Shown: piece by piece, positions 1 to 9,496 of the stretch
Numbering within the stretch: the stretch's first letter is position 1
Layout: each line of letters begins with the position of its first letter
NCBI RefSeq assembly: GCF_000316625.1
Contig: NC_019676.1
Location: forward strand, 1,661,001 to 1,725,000
Source of the DNA: Nostoc sp. PCC 7107
Lineage (GTDB): Bacteria > Cyanobacteriota > Cyanobacteriia > Cyanobacteriales > Nostocaceae
Length of the DNA stretch: 64,000 nt
Reading direction: 5' to 3'
Program-made: the position numbers and the translations under genes
Notes under the pieces: model-generated
The model's input: the letters and a program-made list of their open reading frames with translations, nothing else
Database searches by the model: none
Told to the model about the DNA's origin: nothing

Positions 1-57
1 GCATTTAATGTTTGTATTGTCCAATCATTCCTGTTTGCACTAAAGTCAATTTTTACA

Positions 58-363
58 CTAGAAAAAGCGATCGCGGCCAATATGCACTTCCCACTCTACA
101 ACTTGCGCGGAGTCTGCTAACATCCCATCTCGCGCCCGCGGACTACTTTTAACAATAGCTTGAGCCTGTTCGATGTTCTCCGCCTGAATCACCCAAAGTC
201 CTGTTCCATCGTGGGGAAAAAACGGCCCGCAGCAAAGTAGTATACCTTTTTCTTGTTGCTCCAGAAACCACGACTGTTGATTTTGGTCATGTTCTGGGTG
301 AACTTGTTTGTATTCGTAATATTCTGGAACGGTTGCAACTACAACAGCAAAAAGCTTAGACAT
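58..363 (-). CDS. YciI-family protein
   Basis: A 101-residue protein with the compact fold pattern of the YciI/YCII family: a start such as MSKLFAVVV, a mid-protein GPFFPHDGTG segment and a WVIQAENIEQAQ helix followed by a short C-terminal strand. These small ferredoxin-like alpha/beta proteins form dimers. Their biochemical role is mostly unknown, although some members are dehalogenase-like or fused to signalling domains. The length is normal for the family. It is a single gene followed, in its upstream direction, by another small minus-strand gene, with no strong sign of an operon. The family assignment rests on overall pattern, not on a catalytic motif. Confidence 0.75.
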   Translation of the reverse strand: MSKLFAVVVATVPEYYEYKQVHPEHDQNQQSWFLEQQEKGILLCCGPFFPHDGTGLWVIQAENIEQAQAIVKSSPRARDGMLADSAQVVEWEVHIGRDRFF

Positions 364-404
364 GATGTATTGTGCAAATTTATTTCAAATTTTCAATTTG
401 CTAA

Positions 405-665
405 TTACCACTTCAAAAAGGAAGCTTCAATTCCTTGTTCGCGCCTAATCTTGCTGTCTTTTTCAAACCAACTAATAATTTGCTGCGTTGTTAAATCTTC
501 AATAGTCACGTTGTATTCTTGAGCAATTTGCTGCAAGAGTTTATGAGATGAAATAGTCAATCTTGTTAAAAACTTTTCCGGTGAAGATAGCAAGGCTGCG
601 TCAACTTTTGCTGACTCTTCCAGGGTTAAAAACTGGGTTGATGGTTGCTGTGATGGTAAATCCAT
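405..665 (-). CDS. Small conserved hypothetical protein
   Basis: An 86-residue acidic, mainly helical protein (LTLEESAKVDAALLSS near residue 14, IISWFEKDSKIRREQG near the end). No signal peptide, membrane segment or known catalytic motif is visible. The composition looks like a genuine soluble protein and similar small proteins occur in cyanobacteria, but I cannot assign a function. It lies just upstream of the YciI-like gene on the same strand with about 40 bases between them, so co-transcription is possible. Confidence 0.6.
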   Translation of the reverse strand: MDLPSQQPSTQFLTLEESAKVDAALLSSPEKFLTRLTISSHKLLQQIAQEYNVTIEDLTTQQIISWFEKDSKIRREQGIEASFLKW

Positions 666-809
666 AAACTAAATTAGTCAATAGTTATTTGTCAATACGG
701 CTGAGTCAGATAATTTTTCTCTGAACCCTTAGCTGTTGACTTGATAATTAGTAAAATCTATCACTAATTTGGCTATTAACTTTATCTTAATGTGGATGTG
801 AATCAGAAA

Positions 810-1511
810 TTAATTCTGCGGTTGCTGGCGAGCTTTAACTAAATAGCCACAGCGATGTTCACCATTAATAATCCAGTGGGTACGTTCTACTATACAGTCT
901 GGTAGTACAGCGGCAAACATTTCCAATTCGTGACCACAAACGCTAGGAAAAGACTCAGCGACGTTGGAAATGGCACAATGATGCTCTATTAACACAAAGC
1001 GATCGCCTTTATCGGCAGAATTTTGCTCATCTGGTTCTACAGAGTGGTATTCTGCCATGAATCCTTCGGCTTTTCGCAACTGGACTAAAGTTTCTACCCG
1101 TTCTTTTAAAGAACCTTTACCAACGCGATCGCGGTATTCTTGGGCTTTGCGTTCCCATTGTTTTTGTAAAATCGTCGTCATTTTGTCGTGGCCGACGGTT
1201 TCGGCCAAGGTATCCAGCAGCGAAACGGCAAATTCCCCGTAACCATCACCAAAGCGATCGCTTGTTGTGCGATGTAGGCGATCGCGTCCTTGACGACTCA
1301 GTTCATAAATATGTTGTGGCCGCCCCATCCCCGCCTGTGCCGTAGATGAATACATAATCAATTCCTCCGCCTCTAAATCTTTGAGATGACGGCGAATTGC
1401 TTGTGGGCTAACATTTAAAACTTCTGAAAGCTCAAAAGCAGTTGCTTGTGAGTGTTTTAGCAGATATTCGAGAATCTCTTGCTTCGTTGAGGACTGCTGG
1501 GTAGTCGCCAT
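810..1511 (-). CDS. sufR: SufR, Fe-S cluster-sensing repressor of the suf operon
   Basis: A 233-residue DeoR/ArsR-like regulator. An N-terminal winged helix (about residues 8-80, with FELSEVLNVSPQAIRRHL as the recognition region) is followed by a C-terminal half with four cysteines at 179, 192, 206 and 221. The first three have the C-X12-C-X13-C spacing known for SufR, which binds a [4Fe-4S] cluster and represses suf genes when Fe-S supply is adequate. It is divergent from sufBCDS with about 225 bases between the start codons. That gap holds two perfect SufR-type inverted repeats, which implies control of both the operon and sufR itself. Context and Cys pattern make the call firm. Confidence 0.95.
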   Translation of the reverse strand: MATTQQSSTKQEILEYLLKHSQATAFELSEVLNVSPQAIRRHLKDLEAEELIMYSSTAQAGMGRPQHIYELSRQGRDRLHRTTSDRFGDGYGEFAVSLLDTLAETVGHDKMTTILQKQWERKAQEYRDRVGKGSLKERVETLVQLRKAEGFMAEYHSVEPDEQNSADKGDRFVLIEHHCAISNVAESFPSVCGHELEMFAAVLPDCIVERTHWIINGEHRCGYLVKARQQPQN

Positions 1512-1548
1512 CTTAGTCCTAAAATTTTTTGAGAAATTTTGACTTTAA

Positions 1549-1562
1549 CAACATTGTTGTTG
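1549..1562. promoter_or_regulatory. SufR operator, sufR-proximal
   Basis: Perfect CAAC-N6-GTTG inverted repeat (CAACATTGTTGTTG) 38 bases from the sufR start codon. This is the recognition pattern described for cyanobacterial SufR. Its position suggests autorepression of sufR. Confidence 0.8.
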
Positions 1563-1593
1563 TTAATTTAGCGTAAAATGAAGATACGTTAAA

Positions 1594-1607
1594 CAACATG
1601 GGTGTTG
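1594..1607. promoter_or_regulatory. SufR operator, sufB-side
   Basis: Second perfect CAAC-N6-GTTG repeat, extended to AAACAAC-N6-GTTGTTT, centred 45 bp from the first. It lies about 130 bases before the sufB start and probably represses sufBCDS when Fe-S clusters are plentiful. Confidence 0.8.
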
Positions 1608-1736
1608 TTTTAATCTCCATCCTTATTCTAACAGCCGTGTGAACCACTCGATAATGCGAGATCGGCATCGGCGATAAACCAGCCCGTCTTCCATCCTTCA
1701 AGAGATCCATTTACGGAACACGAGAGACTACTACCG

Positions 1737-3176
1737 ATGAGTGCCACTGTCAAATCCCTAGTCAACCAACCTTACAAGTACGGCTTTATTACAGATATCG
1801 AAGCCGATACCATCCCGCGTGGACTTAGTGAAGACGTTGTTCGCTTGATTTCCGCCAAGAAAAATGAGCCGGAATTCATGCTCGACTTTCGTCTGAGAGC
1901 CTATCGCCAGTGGCAAAAAATGGTAGAACCAACTTGGCCTAGCGTCAAATATCCGCCGATTAATTATCAGGATATCATTTACTACTCTGCGCCCAAGCAA
2001 AAGAAAGCAAAACTCAACAGCTTAGACGAAGTAGATCCTACCCTGCTGGAAACCTTCGAGAAGCTGGGGATTTCCCTGTCAGAACAAAAACGTCTGGCAA
2101 ACGTCGCCGTAGATGCAATTTTTGATAGCGTTTCCGTCGCTACTACCTTCAAAGAAAAACTAGCTGAAGACGGCGTTATCTTCTGTTCCATTTCCGAAGC
2201 ACTACAGGAACACCCAGAATTAATCAAGAAATATTTAGGAAGTGTTGTCCCCATTGCTGACAATTATTTTGCCGCCTTAAACGCCGCAGTTTTCAGCGAT
2301 GGTTCTTTTGTCTATATTCCCAAAGGCGTAAAATGCCCAATGGAATTGTCTACCTACTTCCGCATCAACTCTGGCGATACGGGACAATTTGAACGGACTT
2401 TGATTGTCGCCGAAGAAGGTAGCTATGTTTCTTATTTGGAAGGTTGCACCGCGCCAATGTATGACAGCAACCAACTCCACGCCGCAGTAGTGGAACTGGT
2501 GGCTTTGGATAACGCGGAAATTAAATATTCTACTGTGCAGAACTGGTACGCCGGCGATGTTAACGGTAAAGGCGGGATTTACAATTTCGTTACCAAGCGT
2601 GGCTTGTGTCAAGGTGTAAATTCTAAGATTTCTTGGACTCAGGTAGAAACGGGTTCCGCAATTACTTGGAAGTATCCTAGCTGTGTGTTAGTTGGGGATA
2701 ACTCTGTGGGTGAGTTCTACTCGGTGGCGTTGACAAACAATATGCAGCAAGCCGACACCGGGACGAAGATGATTCATGTCGGTAAAAATACTCGCAGTAC
2801 GATTATTTCTAAAGGAATCTCCGCAGGTAATTCTAGTAACAGTTACCGGGGTTTGGTGAAAATCAACCCGAAGGCTGAAGGCGCGAGAAATTATTCTCAG
2901 TGCGACTCTATGTTAATTGGGGATAATGCTCACGCTAACACTTTCCCTTATATTCAAGTCCAAAATAAAGCTGCGAAAGTGGAGCATGAAGCTTCGACTT
3001 CTAAGATTGGGGAAGATCAGCTATTTTTCTTTGCTCAACGGGGCATTTCTTCTGAAGATGCTATTTCGATGATGATTAGCGGCTTCTGTAAGGATGTTTT
3101 TAATCAGCTACCGATGGAGTTTGCGGTGGAGGCTGATAAGTTGTTGAGTTTGAAGTTGGAAGGTAGTGTTGGGTAA
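1737..3176 (+). CDS. sufB: SufB, Fe-S cluster scaffold subunit
   Basis: The 479-residue SufB core of the SufBC2D complex, which assembles nascent [4Fe-4S] clusters in the cytoplasm. The sequence is full length and typical of the family, including [19 protein letters not shown], the beta-helix core, and the C-terminal region with Cys389 in NYSQCDSM and His417 in KVEHEAS, matching the Cys and His that SufB uses for cluster assembly and SufD contact. It is the first gene of the SufR-regulated operon. A tandem heptamer repeat separates it from sufC. Confidence 0.97.
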   Translation: MSATVKSLVNQPYKYGFITDIEADTIPRGLSEDVVRLISAKKNEPEFMLDFRLRAYRQWQKMVEPTWPSVKYPPINYQDIIYYSAPKQKKAKLNSLDEVDPTLLETFEKLGISLSEQKRLANVAVDAIFDSVSVATTFKEKLAEDGVIFCSISEALQEHPELIKKYLGSVVPIADNYFAALNAAVFSDGSFVYIPKGVKCPMELSTYFRINSGDTGQFERTLIVAEEGSYVSYLEGCTAPMYDSNQLHAAVVELVALDNAEIKYSTVQNWYAGDVNGKGGIYNFVTKRGLCQGVNSKISWTQVETGSAITWKYPSCVLVGDNSVGEFYSVALTNNMQQADTGTKMIHVGKNTRSTIISKGISAGNSSNSYRGLVKINPKAEGARNYSQCDSMLIGDNAHANTFPYIQVQNKAAKVEHEASTSKIGEDQLFFFAQRGISSEDAISMMISGFCKDVFNQLPMEFAVEADKLLSLKLEGSVG

Positions 3177-3179
3177 AAA

Positions 3180-3200
3180 GTGCTGAGTGCTGAGTGCTGA
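3180..3200. repeat. Heptamer tandem repeat (GTGCTGA)x3
   Basis: Three consecutive GTGCTGA units between sufB and sufC, of the short tandemly repeated type common in heterocystous cyanobacteria. A purine-rich GAGAGA tract follows and probably supplies the sufC ribosome binding site. Confidence 0.85.
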
Positions 3201-3239
3201 GTAACAAAGACGCGCGAAGAGAGAGAAGAGAGAGAGAAG

Positions 3240-4028
3240 ATGATTATTGAAAATAGTGCAGTTGTGCTGTCGGTGAAGGATTTGACGGCTGAGGTTGGTG
3301 GTACGCCGATTCTTAAGGGTGTGAATTTGGAGGTTCGCGCTGGAGAGATTCATGCGATTATGGGGCCGAATGGTTCTGGGAAGAGTACGTTTTCTAAGGT
3401 GTTGTCAGGACATCCAGCGTATACGGTGACTGGCGGTGAGGTGATTTTCCAAGGACGAAATTTGTTGGAAATGGAGCCGGAAGAACGCGCTAGGGCTGGG
3501 GTGTTTTTGGCGTTTCAGTATCCTCTAGAAATTCCTGGTGTGAGCAATTTGGATTTCTTACGGGTAGCGTACAATTCTCGGCAGAAGGCGCAAGGGTTGG
3601 AAGAGGTAGACGCGTTTGATTTTGATGATTTGATTGAGGAAAAGCTGGATGTGGTGAAGATGGATGCGGCTTTCCTCAGTCGAAGTGTGAATGAAGGTTT
3701 TTCTGGTGGTGAGAAAAAGCGGAATGAAATTCTGCAAATGGCGCTGTTAGAACCAAAGTTGGCAATTCTGGATGAGACAGATTCAGGTTTAGATATTGAT
3801 GCGCTGAAGATTGTCGCGCATGGGGTAAATCAGCTGACTAATCCAGACAATGCGACGATTATGATTACCCACTACCAACGTCTGCTGAATTATATTGTGC
3901 CGGATTTTGTTCATGTGATGGCGCGGGGACAAATTCTCACCAGTGGCGGGAAGGAACTGGCAGTAGAGTTGGAGTCTCGCGGTTATGACTGGATTTTGGA
4001 GGAAAGTGCGGTTGAGGTGGGTGTGTAA
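3240..4028 (+). CDS. sufC: SufC, ABC-type ATPase of the SufBCD complex
   Basis: A 262-residue ABC ATPase that powers Fe-S assembly with SufB and SufD. It is not a transporter. Visible motifs are Walker [10 protein letters not shown] (residues 42-50), a Q-loop in [10 protein letters not shown], the signature FSGGEKKR and Walker [13 protein letters not shown], followed by the H-loop MITHYQRL. Length is normal. Its stop codon overlaps the sufD start (TAATG), so translation is coupled and the two subunits are made in proportion. Confidence 0.97.
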   Translation: MIIENSAVVLSVKDLTAEVGGTPILKGVNLEVRAGEIHAIMGPNGSGKSTFSKVLSGHPAYTVTGGEVIFQGRNLLEMEPEERARAGVFLAFQYPLEIPGVSNLDFLRVAYNSRQKAQGLEEVDAFDFDDLIEEKLDVVKMDAAFLSRSVNEGFSGGEKKRNEILQMALLEPKLAILDETDSGLDIDALKIVAHGVNQLTNPDNATIMITHYQRLLNYIVPDFVHVMARGQILTSGGKELAVELESRGYDWILEESAVEVGV

Positions 4029-5389
4029 TGTCTATTCAAGTTTCTCCTAGTGCTATTCCTAACTCAGATGCAGTCAGTTTGGTGTCTTCTCTGTTGGATA
4101 GAGATGCTTATTTGACTGGGTTGTTAAATCAAGTAAGTGTAACTGAAGCAGATGGGTTGCAGGAATTACGCCAACAAGCTGCAAATTGGGTACGTCACTC
4201 CACTATCCCTACCACCCGCGAGGAAGAATGGCGATTTACTGATTTGTCTGAGTTGCGGGGTGTGGAATTTCGCAAGGCGCAGCCAGTTAATAATGTAGCG
4301 GTGTTAAAGGTAACTTCTCTAACTGATAATCGGTTGGTATTTGTTAATGGGGTTTATGCGCCGGAGTTATCTGCTGTTAATTTACCTGATGGTATTGTTG
4401 TAGGTAATTTAGCTGGTTTAACAGTTGAAGGCGATCGCATCCGCAAGTACCTCGCTCAAGCTGAGGGAGCTTTGGAAGTATTCACGGCTCTCAATACGGC
4501 TGGTTTAACGGATGCAGCAGTTGTATGGGTGGGTAAAAATGTCGTGGTTGACACACCTATTCATCTGCTGTTTATTTCGGTTGCTGGTGAGACGGCGACT
4601 ATTTCCCAGCCGCGTTGTTTGGTGGTGGCGGAAACTGGTTCGCAGGTGACTTTGGTGGAGGAGTTTACGAACCGCAGAGACACAGAGGGCGCGGAGGGTA
4701 AGAGCTATTTTACCAATGCGGTGACGGAGGTTTGGGTTGGTGAGAATGCTGCGGTAAATCATACTAGAGTTGAGCTAGAAGGCGCAGAGGCGTTTCACGT
4801 TGGTAAGACTGCGGTTAACCAAGCTCGTTATAGTCGCTATACCTGTAATGCTTTTAGTTTAGGGGCAAAGTTATCACGCCATAATTTGGAGATTTTGCAA
4901 ACTGGTGAGCAAACTGAAACTACGCTCAACGGTTTGGCGATGATTTCTGGTAAGCAAGTTGCGGATACTCATAGTGCGATCGCTCTCAATTATCCTTATG
5001 GTAAAAGTGAACAATTGCACAAATGTATTGTTGGCGATCGCGCTCATGCAGTATTCAATGGTAAAGTATTTGTACCTAAGCCAGCACAGTTAACTGACGC
5101 AGCGCAGTTAAATCGCAATTTACTACTATCCTCCAAGGCGCGAGTCGATACCAAGCCCCAATTAGAAATTACCGCCGATAACGTCAAATGCGCTCACGGT
5201 GCAACTGTGAGTCAGTTAGAAGATGATGAAATCTTCTATCTCCAAAGCCGCGGAATTGATGAAAGTGCAGCGCGGAATTTATTAATTAACGCCTTCGCCA
5301 CCGAAATCATCAACAAAGTTCCTGTTGCTTCCCTCAGAGACATATTGCTAAACACAGTCACTAGCTTTAAGTCCCTAACCAATGACTAA
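4028..5389 (+). CDS. sufD: SufD, Fe-S assembly subunit
   Basis: A 453-residue SufD partner of SufB in the SufBC2D scaffold, needed for iron entry. It shows the N-terminal helical region (EEEWRFTDLSELRG), a central beta-helix and a C-terminal KCAHGATVSQLEDDE segment with the conserved His, then SRGIDESAARNLL. It starts at the ATG overlapping the sufC stop. A short stretch reading TNRRDTEGAEGKS (about residues 214-226) is encoded by a copy of a dispersed cyanobacterial repeat, which appears to have been inserted in frame without breaking the gene. Confidence 0.95.
   Translation: MSIQVSPSAIPNSDAVSLVSSLLDRDAYLTGLLNQVSVTEADGLQELRQQAANWVRHSTIPTTREEEWRFTDLSELRGVEFRKAQPVNNVAVLKVTSLTDNRLVFVNGVYAPELSAVNLPDGIVVGNLAGLTVEGDRIRKYLAQAEGALEVFTALNTAGLTDAAVVWVGKNVVVDTPIHLLFISVAGETATISQPRCLVVAETGSQVTLVEEFTNRRDTEGAEGKSYFTNAVTEVWVGENAAVNHTRVELEGAEAFHVGKTAVNQARYSRYTCNAFSLGAKLSRHNLEILQTGEQTETTLNGLAMISGKQVADTHSAIALNYPYGKSEQLHKCIVGDRAHAVFNGKVFVPKPAQLTDAAQLNRNLLLSSKARVDTKPQLEITADNVKCAHGATVSQLEDDEIFYLQSRGIDESAARNLLINAFATEIINKVPVASLRDILLNTVTSFKSLTND
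4669..4698. repeat. Dispersed repeat inserted in frame in sufD
   Basis: A GAACCGCAGAGACACAGAGG-type sequence. Its reverse complement matches the interior of the MITE-like element at 16106-16134 except for a few transitions, and degenerate relatives occur near 18520 and 19590. Here it is translated as part of SufD. Confidence 0.6.
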
Positions 5390-5396
5390 AAAAGTC

Positions 5397-5533
5397 TGAA
5401 TTCTGAAGTCTGAAGTCTGAAAAAATTTGCAGCATGAACAATGAAAGCTGAAAATCCGAAGAGTAAAAACTTAAGGACAAAATTTAAATATTTCACACTT
5501 CATACTTCATACTTCATACTTCACACTTCATTC
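5397..5533. repeat. Two heptamer repeat tracts between sufD and sufS
   Basis: A CTGAAGT-type tract (about 5397-5420) and a run of TACTTCA units (about 5492-5532) fill the sufD-sufS gap. The two tracts are roughly reverse-complementary in theme and could fold together in the mRNA. They may affect the transcript but do not separate the genes into different regulatory units in any visible way. Confidence 0.7.
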
Positions 5534-5546
5534 TTTTTCTTAACCA

Positions 5547-6809
5547 ATGACTTTTACAGCTACCAAAACTCTTGCAGATAAAATCCGCGCTGACTTCCCG
5601 ATATTACACCAGGAAGTCAACGGTAAACCCTTGGTTTATCTCGATAATGCGGCGACATCGCAAAAACCCTTGCTTGTCTTAAATGCCCTGCGGAATTATT
5701 ACGAGCAATACAATGCTAATGTCCATCGTGGCGCTCATACCCTCAGTGCTAAAGCCACTGATGCTTATGAAGCAGCACGCGATAAAATTGCCCAATTTAT
5801 TAATGCTGCATCTCGCCAAGAAATTGTCTACACCCGCAACGCCAGCGAAGCAATTAACTTAGTTGCTTATAGCTGGGGGATGAACAATTTGCAGCCAGGG
5901 GATGAAATTATTCTGTCGGTGATGGAACACCACAGTAATATTGTGCCTTGGCAATTTGTGGCGCAAAAAACAGGTGCAGTTCTAAAATTTGTTGAACTAA
6001 CACCAGAAGAAACATTTGATTTAGAACAGTTTAAACAACTGATTTCTGAGAAAACAAAACTGGTGTCAATTGTTCATGTTTCTAACACTTTGGGTTGTAT
6101 TAACCCAGTGAAAGAAATTGCTGATATTACTCACAGATACGGTGCGAAATTCTTAGTTGATGCTTGTCAAAGTGTGCCTCACATGAAAGTCGATGTTCAA
6201 GACATCGGCTGTGATTGGTTGGTGGCTTCGGGACATAAAATGTGTGCGCCAACGGGGATAGGCTTTTTATATGGCAAGCTGGAATTGTTAGAAGCAATGC
6301 CACCATTTTTTGGCGGTGGCGAAATGATTGCTGAGGTATATTTAGATCATTCTACTTATGCCGAATTGCCCCACAAATTTGAAGCTGGGACACCTGCAAT
6401 TGGAGAAGCGATCGCCCTCGGTGCTGCGATAGACTATTTATCAAGTATCGGTATGGATAAAATTCATGCCTACGAAGCTGAGTTAACCGCTCATTTATTC
6501 CAGCAATTAGAAAAAATTCCTCAAATTCGCATTTACGGCCCCAAACCTGATGCGAATGGAGAAAATAGAGCCGCTTTAGCTGCATTCACAGTCGGCGATG
6601 TCCACGCTAACGACTTATCTACATTATTAGATCAAGAAGGCGTTGCCATCCGTTCTGGACACCACTGCACCCAACCATTACACCGCTATTTAAGTTTGCC
6701 AGCAACTGCACGAGTAAGTTTATATTTCTACAATACTCGTGAGGAAATTGACGTATTCATCAAAGCATTAAAAGAAACTCTTGACTTCTTTGCTGGTATC
6801 TTCGGTTAA
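5547..6809 (+). CDS. sufS: SufS, group II cysteine desulfurase
   Basis: A 420-residue PLP enzyme that removes sulfur from L-cysteine as a protein-bound persulfide and supplies it to SufBCD. The PLP lysine is Lys231 in [10 protein letters not shown] and the catalytic cysteine is Cys374 in [11 protein letters not shown], both in the SufS/CsdB arrangement. Length is normal. It ends the suf operon, 157 bases after sufD. No sufE or sufU partner is seen in the window. Confidence 0.97.
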   Translation: MTFTATKTLADKIRADFPILHQEVNGKPLVYLDNAATSQKPLLVLNALRNYYEQYNANVHRGAHTLSAKATDAYEAARDKIAQFINAASRQEIVYTRNASEAINLVAYSWGMNNLQPGDEIILSVMEHHSNIVPWQFVAQKTGAVLKFVELTPEETFDLEQFKQLISEKTKLVSIVHVSNTLGCINPVKEIADITHRYGAKFLVDACQSVPHMKVDVQDIGCDWLVASGHKMCAPTGIGFLYGKLELLEAMPPFFGGGEMIAEVYLDHSTYAELPHKFEAGTPAIGEAIALGAAIDYLSSIGMDKIHAYEAELTAHLFQQLEKIPQIRIYGPKPDANGENRAALAAFTVGDVHANDLSTLLDQEGVAIRSGHHCTQPLHRYLSLPATARVSLYFYNTREEIDVFIKALKETLDFFAGIFG

Positions 6810-6903
6810 ACTTATTCAATATTTTCCGAATAATTGTGTCAACCCTCAGTCTCATACACGGCTGATAATTGGCACAATTTTAGTTTTGGGAGAAATTCTG
6901 CTA

Positions 6904-8235
6904 TTAACTATTGACGCTGATGGGAATTTCGATGATGAATTCTGCGCCATCACCCGATTGAGAATTGACAGAAATATTACCATGATGACTTTCAATAATT
7001 TGATAGCTAATTGCCAAACCTAAACCTGTACCTTTATTAATAGGTTTAGTTGTAAAAAATGGGTCAAATATTTTACTGTGAATTTCTGGTTCAATTCCAG
7101 AACCATTATCTATTATTCTAACTTTGATAGTTTGTGATTCAGTGATTTCAGTTCTAATAATAATTTGCTTTTGATCCTCAGAATTTTTATTCTCTAATAA
7201 ATTATCTATGGCATTATTAATAATGTTAAGGAATACTTGATTTAATTGTGCTGGGTAACATTCCACCAGTGGCAACTTTCCATAGTCTTTAATTATTTCT
7301 ATTTCTTGTTTCAGCCGATGATTTAACAGAAATAGAGTACTTTCAATGCCATCATGAATACTTACAGCTTTTCTATCAGCTTGATCAAGGCGAGAAAAGT
7401 TTCTTAAAGACAGCACAATTTCTTTAATCCGATCAGTGCCTATTCTCATAGATGAAAGAATTTTTTGAAAGTCTTCAATGATAAAGTCTAGGTCAATATC
7501 ACCAATTTCATCTTCCATGAATTTTTGAGCTTCAGGATACTCTTTTTTGTACAGTTCTATTAACCTTAAAAGAGTGTGAATATGTTCGTGAAGATAATGA
7601 AAATTCCCATGAATAAAACTAATAGGATTATTGATTTCATGGGCTAAACCACCAACCATCCTACCCAAACTAGACATTTTTTCTGTTTGAATTAGTTGCA
7701 CTTGAGTTGTTTGCAACTTATGAAGAGTAGTTTCTAGTTCCTGTGCTTGGAGTTTGGCTGTTGCAGTAGCAGTTGAGAGGGCTTTAAGGTTGTTATAAGC
7801 TTTGGAGTGATAACGAATGCGAGCAATTAATTCAATGGCATCTGGTAATTTTATGAGATAGTCATTAGCTCCCGCAGCAAATGCTTCTGCTTTGAGGATT
7901 GGTTCTTCTTTGCTCGATAGCATAATGATGGGAATTTCACAAGTTGATGGATGAGACCGGAACCAACGCAATAACATTAAACCATCCATATCTGGCATAA
8001 TTAAATCTAACAAAATCACCGTTGGCTCAAAGGCGATCGCATTTTGAATTGCGGCTGATGGCTGGCTAAGATAATTAAAGGTAATATCTGTTTCGTTCGC
8101 AATCATTCTACCAATTGCTTCACCAAATATTGCCTGATCATCAATTAATAAAATTTTGACATTCTCTGTGTGCAACTTTAATTCTGTGACTTGTTCTGAT
8201 GATGTTAACTGCATACTCAATTGAGGTAATAGCAT
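6904..8235 (-). CDS. REC-histidine kinase, output protein of the Wsp-like cluster
   Basis: A 443-residue protein with an N-terminal receiver domain (about 25-145, phosphorylatable Asp77 in LLDLIMPD), a coiled-coil linker (about 150-190), a HisKA helix with His199 in GGLAHEINNP, and a HATPase domain with GSGIEP and GTGLGLAIS motifs. It has no membrane segment. It is the last gene of the chemosensory cluster, about 260 bases beyond cheB, in the position where Wsp systems carry the REC-GGDEF protein WspR. I infer that phosphoryl groups from the CheA-like kinase reach this receiver and modulate a second phosphorelay. Its downstream target is not in the window. Confidence 0.85.
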   Translation of the reverse strand: MLLPQLSMQLTSSEQVTELKLHTENVKILLIDDQAIFGEAIGRMIANETDITFNYLSQPSAAIQNAIAFEPTVILLDLIMPDMDGLMLLRWFRSHPSTCEIPIIMLSSKEEPILKAEAFAAGANDYLIKLPDAIELIARIRYHSKAYNNLKALSTATATAKLQAQELETTLHKLQTTQVQLIQTEKMSSLGRMVGGLAHEINNPISFIHGNFHYLHEHIHTLLRLIELYKKEYPEAQKFMEDEIGDIDLDFIIEDFQKILSSMRIGTDRIKEIVLSLRNFSRLDQADRKAVSIHDGIESTLFLLNHRLKQEIEIIKDYGKLPLVECYPAQLNQVFLNIINNAIDNLLENKNSEDQKQIIIRTEITESQTIKVRIIDNGSGIEPEIHSKIFDPFFTTKPINKGTGLGLAISYQIIESHHGNISVNSQSGDGAEFIIEIPISVNS

Positions 8236-8497
8236 TCGTGTTTCTCGCCTATAAAGGTGAAGTTATCTAGATTATTAATGTAATAATTAATTAATTTAAA
8301 AAGTCTTCGTAGATGTTTTTAGTATTGCCTTATTATAACTTAATGTAAACAAAGGTAAATATGACTTTAGATATAAAAATTAGCATATTAATACTTCAAG
8401 AAAACTAACTAATAAATATAAAAGAAATGGACTGAATTAAGTATATTTACATCAGAAAAACAGTAAATTTACTGTAGTAAAATTCATTTTATTTAGC

Positions 8498-9493
8498 TTA
8501 ATTTGCCGACATCCGTAATATCTTGGTGCAAGCATGAGCGATCGCCTCAACTGGCAAAACTTCCACGGCAGCTTTTAAATCTACCGCTGCTTTCGGCATA
8601 CCATAAACAATGCAAGTTTCTTGGTTTTGAGCAATTGTATGCCAGCCTGCTTCGCGCAAGAGTTTTAAACCTTGAGCGCCATCTTTTCCCATCCCAGTCA
8701 GCAACACCCCAATTCCTTGATCCATCCAATGTTCTGCCACACTTTTGAATAAGACATCAATGGATGGCCGATAAAGACAATTGGATGGTTGTTCATGATA
8801 GTCAAAACTCAAGTTAGAATTCATAACGAGATGATGATTTGTCCCAGCTAAGAGAATTTTTCCTGGTTGTGGTCTTGAACCTATACTGGCTATTTCCACA
8901 GATAAGAGAATTTGTTCATTCAACCAAGTTGCAAAACCTGGTGCAAACTGAGCATCTAAATGCTGCACAATCACTACAGCCGCCGGAAAATTTGGGGGAA
9001 ATTGCGCGAGAATCTGAACCAAGGCTTGAGGGCCGCCAGTGGAAGCACCAATGACAATAAGTGGTGGGAATAATTTGGGGAAAAGTCTAGGTTTTTTCAC
9101 TGTTCGCAGTTGAGGGGATTTGCCAATTAATTTGGCGATGGTAGCAATTTTCTTTAATAAACCTGTACTACCCTCAGCAGGTGTATTGATAGCATCTAAC
9201 GCCCCATAGGTCATAGCTTCCAAAACATTAGCTGCATACAAATTCACATTGGCAGTGACGATGATAATTGCACAAGGCGACTGACTCATAATTTGCCTTG
9301 TGGCTTCCACTCCATCCATGCAAGGCATCAAAACATCCATCAAAATTAAATCAGGGGTATCAACAGCACATTTGCTAACAGCTTCTGCACCATCGTAGGC
9401 AACCCAAGCCAAATCATATTCTGGGATTGTGGCTAACATCCGCCGCAATGCTTCTACCACTATCCGCATATCGTTGACAATGGCAATTCTCAT
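8498..9493 (-). CDS. cheB: CheB, chemoreceptor methylesterase
   Basis: A 331-residue response regulator fused to a methylesterase. The receiver has Asp53 (LILMDVLMP) and the C-terminal catalytic triad is Ser151 (GASTGGPQ), His178 (VQHLD) and Asp271 (GMGKDGAQG). It removes methyl groups from receptor glutamates and adapts the pathway, equivalent to WspF. Only three bases separate it from the cheA stop codon, so it is co-translated with the kinase gene. Confidence 0.93.
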   Translation of the reverse strand: MRIAIVNDMRIVVEALRRMLATIPEYDLAWVAYDGAEAVSKCAVDTPDLILMDVLMPCMDGVEATRQIMSQSPCAIIIVTANVNLYAANVLEAMTYGALDAINTPAEGSTGLLKKIATIAKLIGKSPQLRTVKKPRLFPKLFPPLIVIGASTGGPQALVQILAQFPPNFPAAVVIVQHLDAQFAPGFATWLNEQILLSVEIASIGSRPQPGKILLAGTNHHLVMNSNLSFDYHEQPSNCLYRPSIDVLFKSVAEHWMDQGIGVLLTGMGKDGAQGLKLLREAGWHTIAQNQETCIVYGMPKAAVDLKAAVEVLPVEAIAHACTKILRMSAN

Positions 9494-9496
9494 TAC

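Noticed and set aside
1519-1710. 63-codon minus-strand reading frame between sufR and sufB
   Set aside because: It covers the SufR operator region and has no protein-like pattern; non-coding regulatory DNA.
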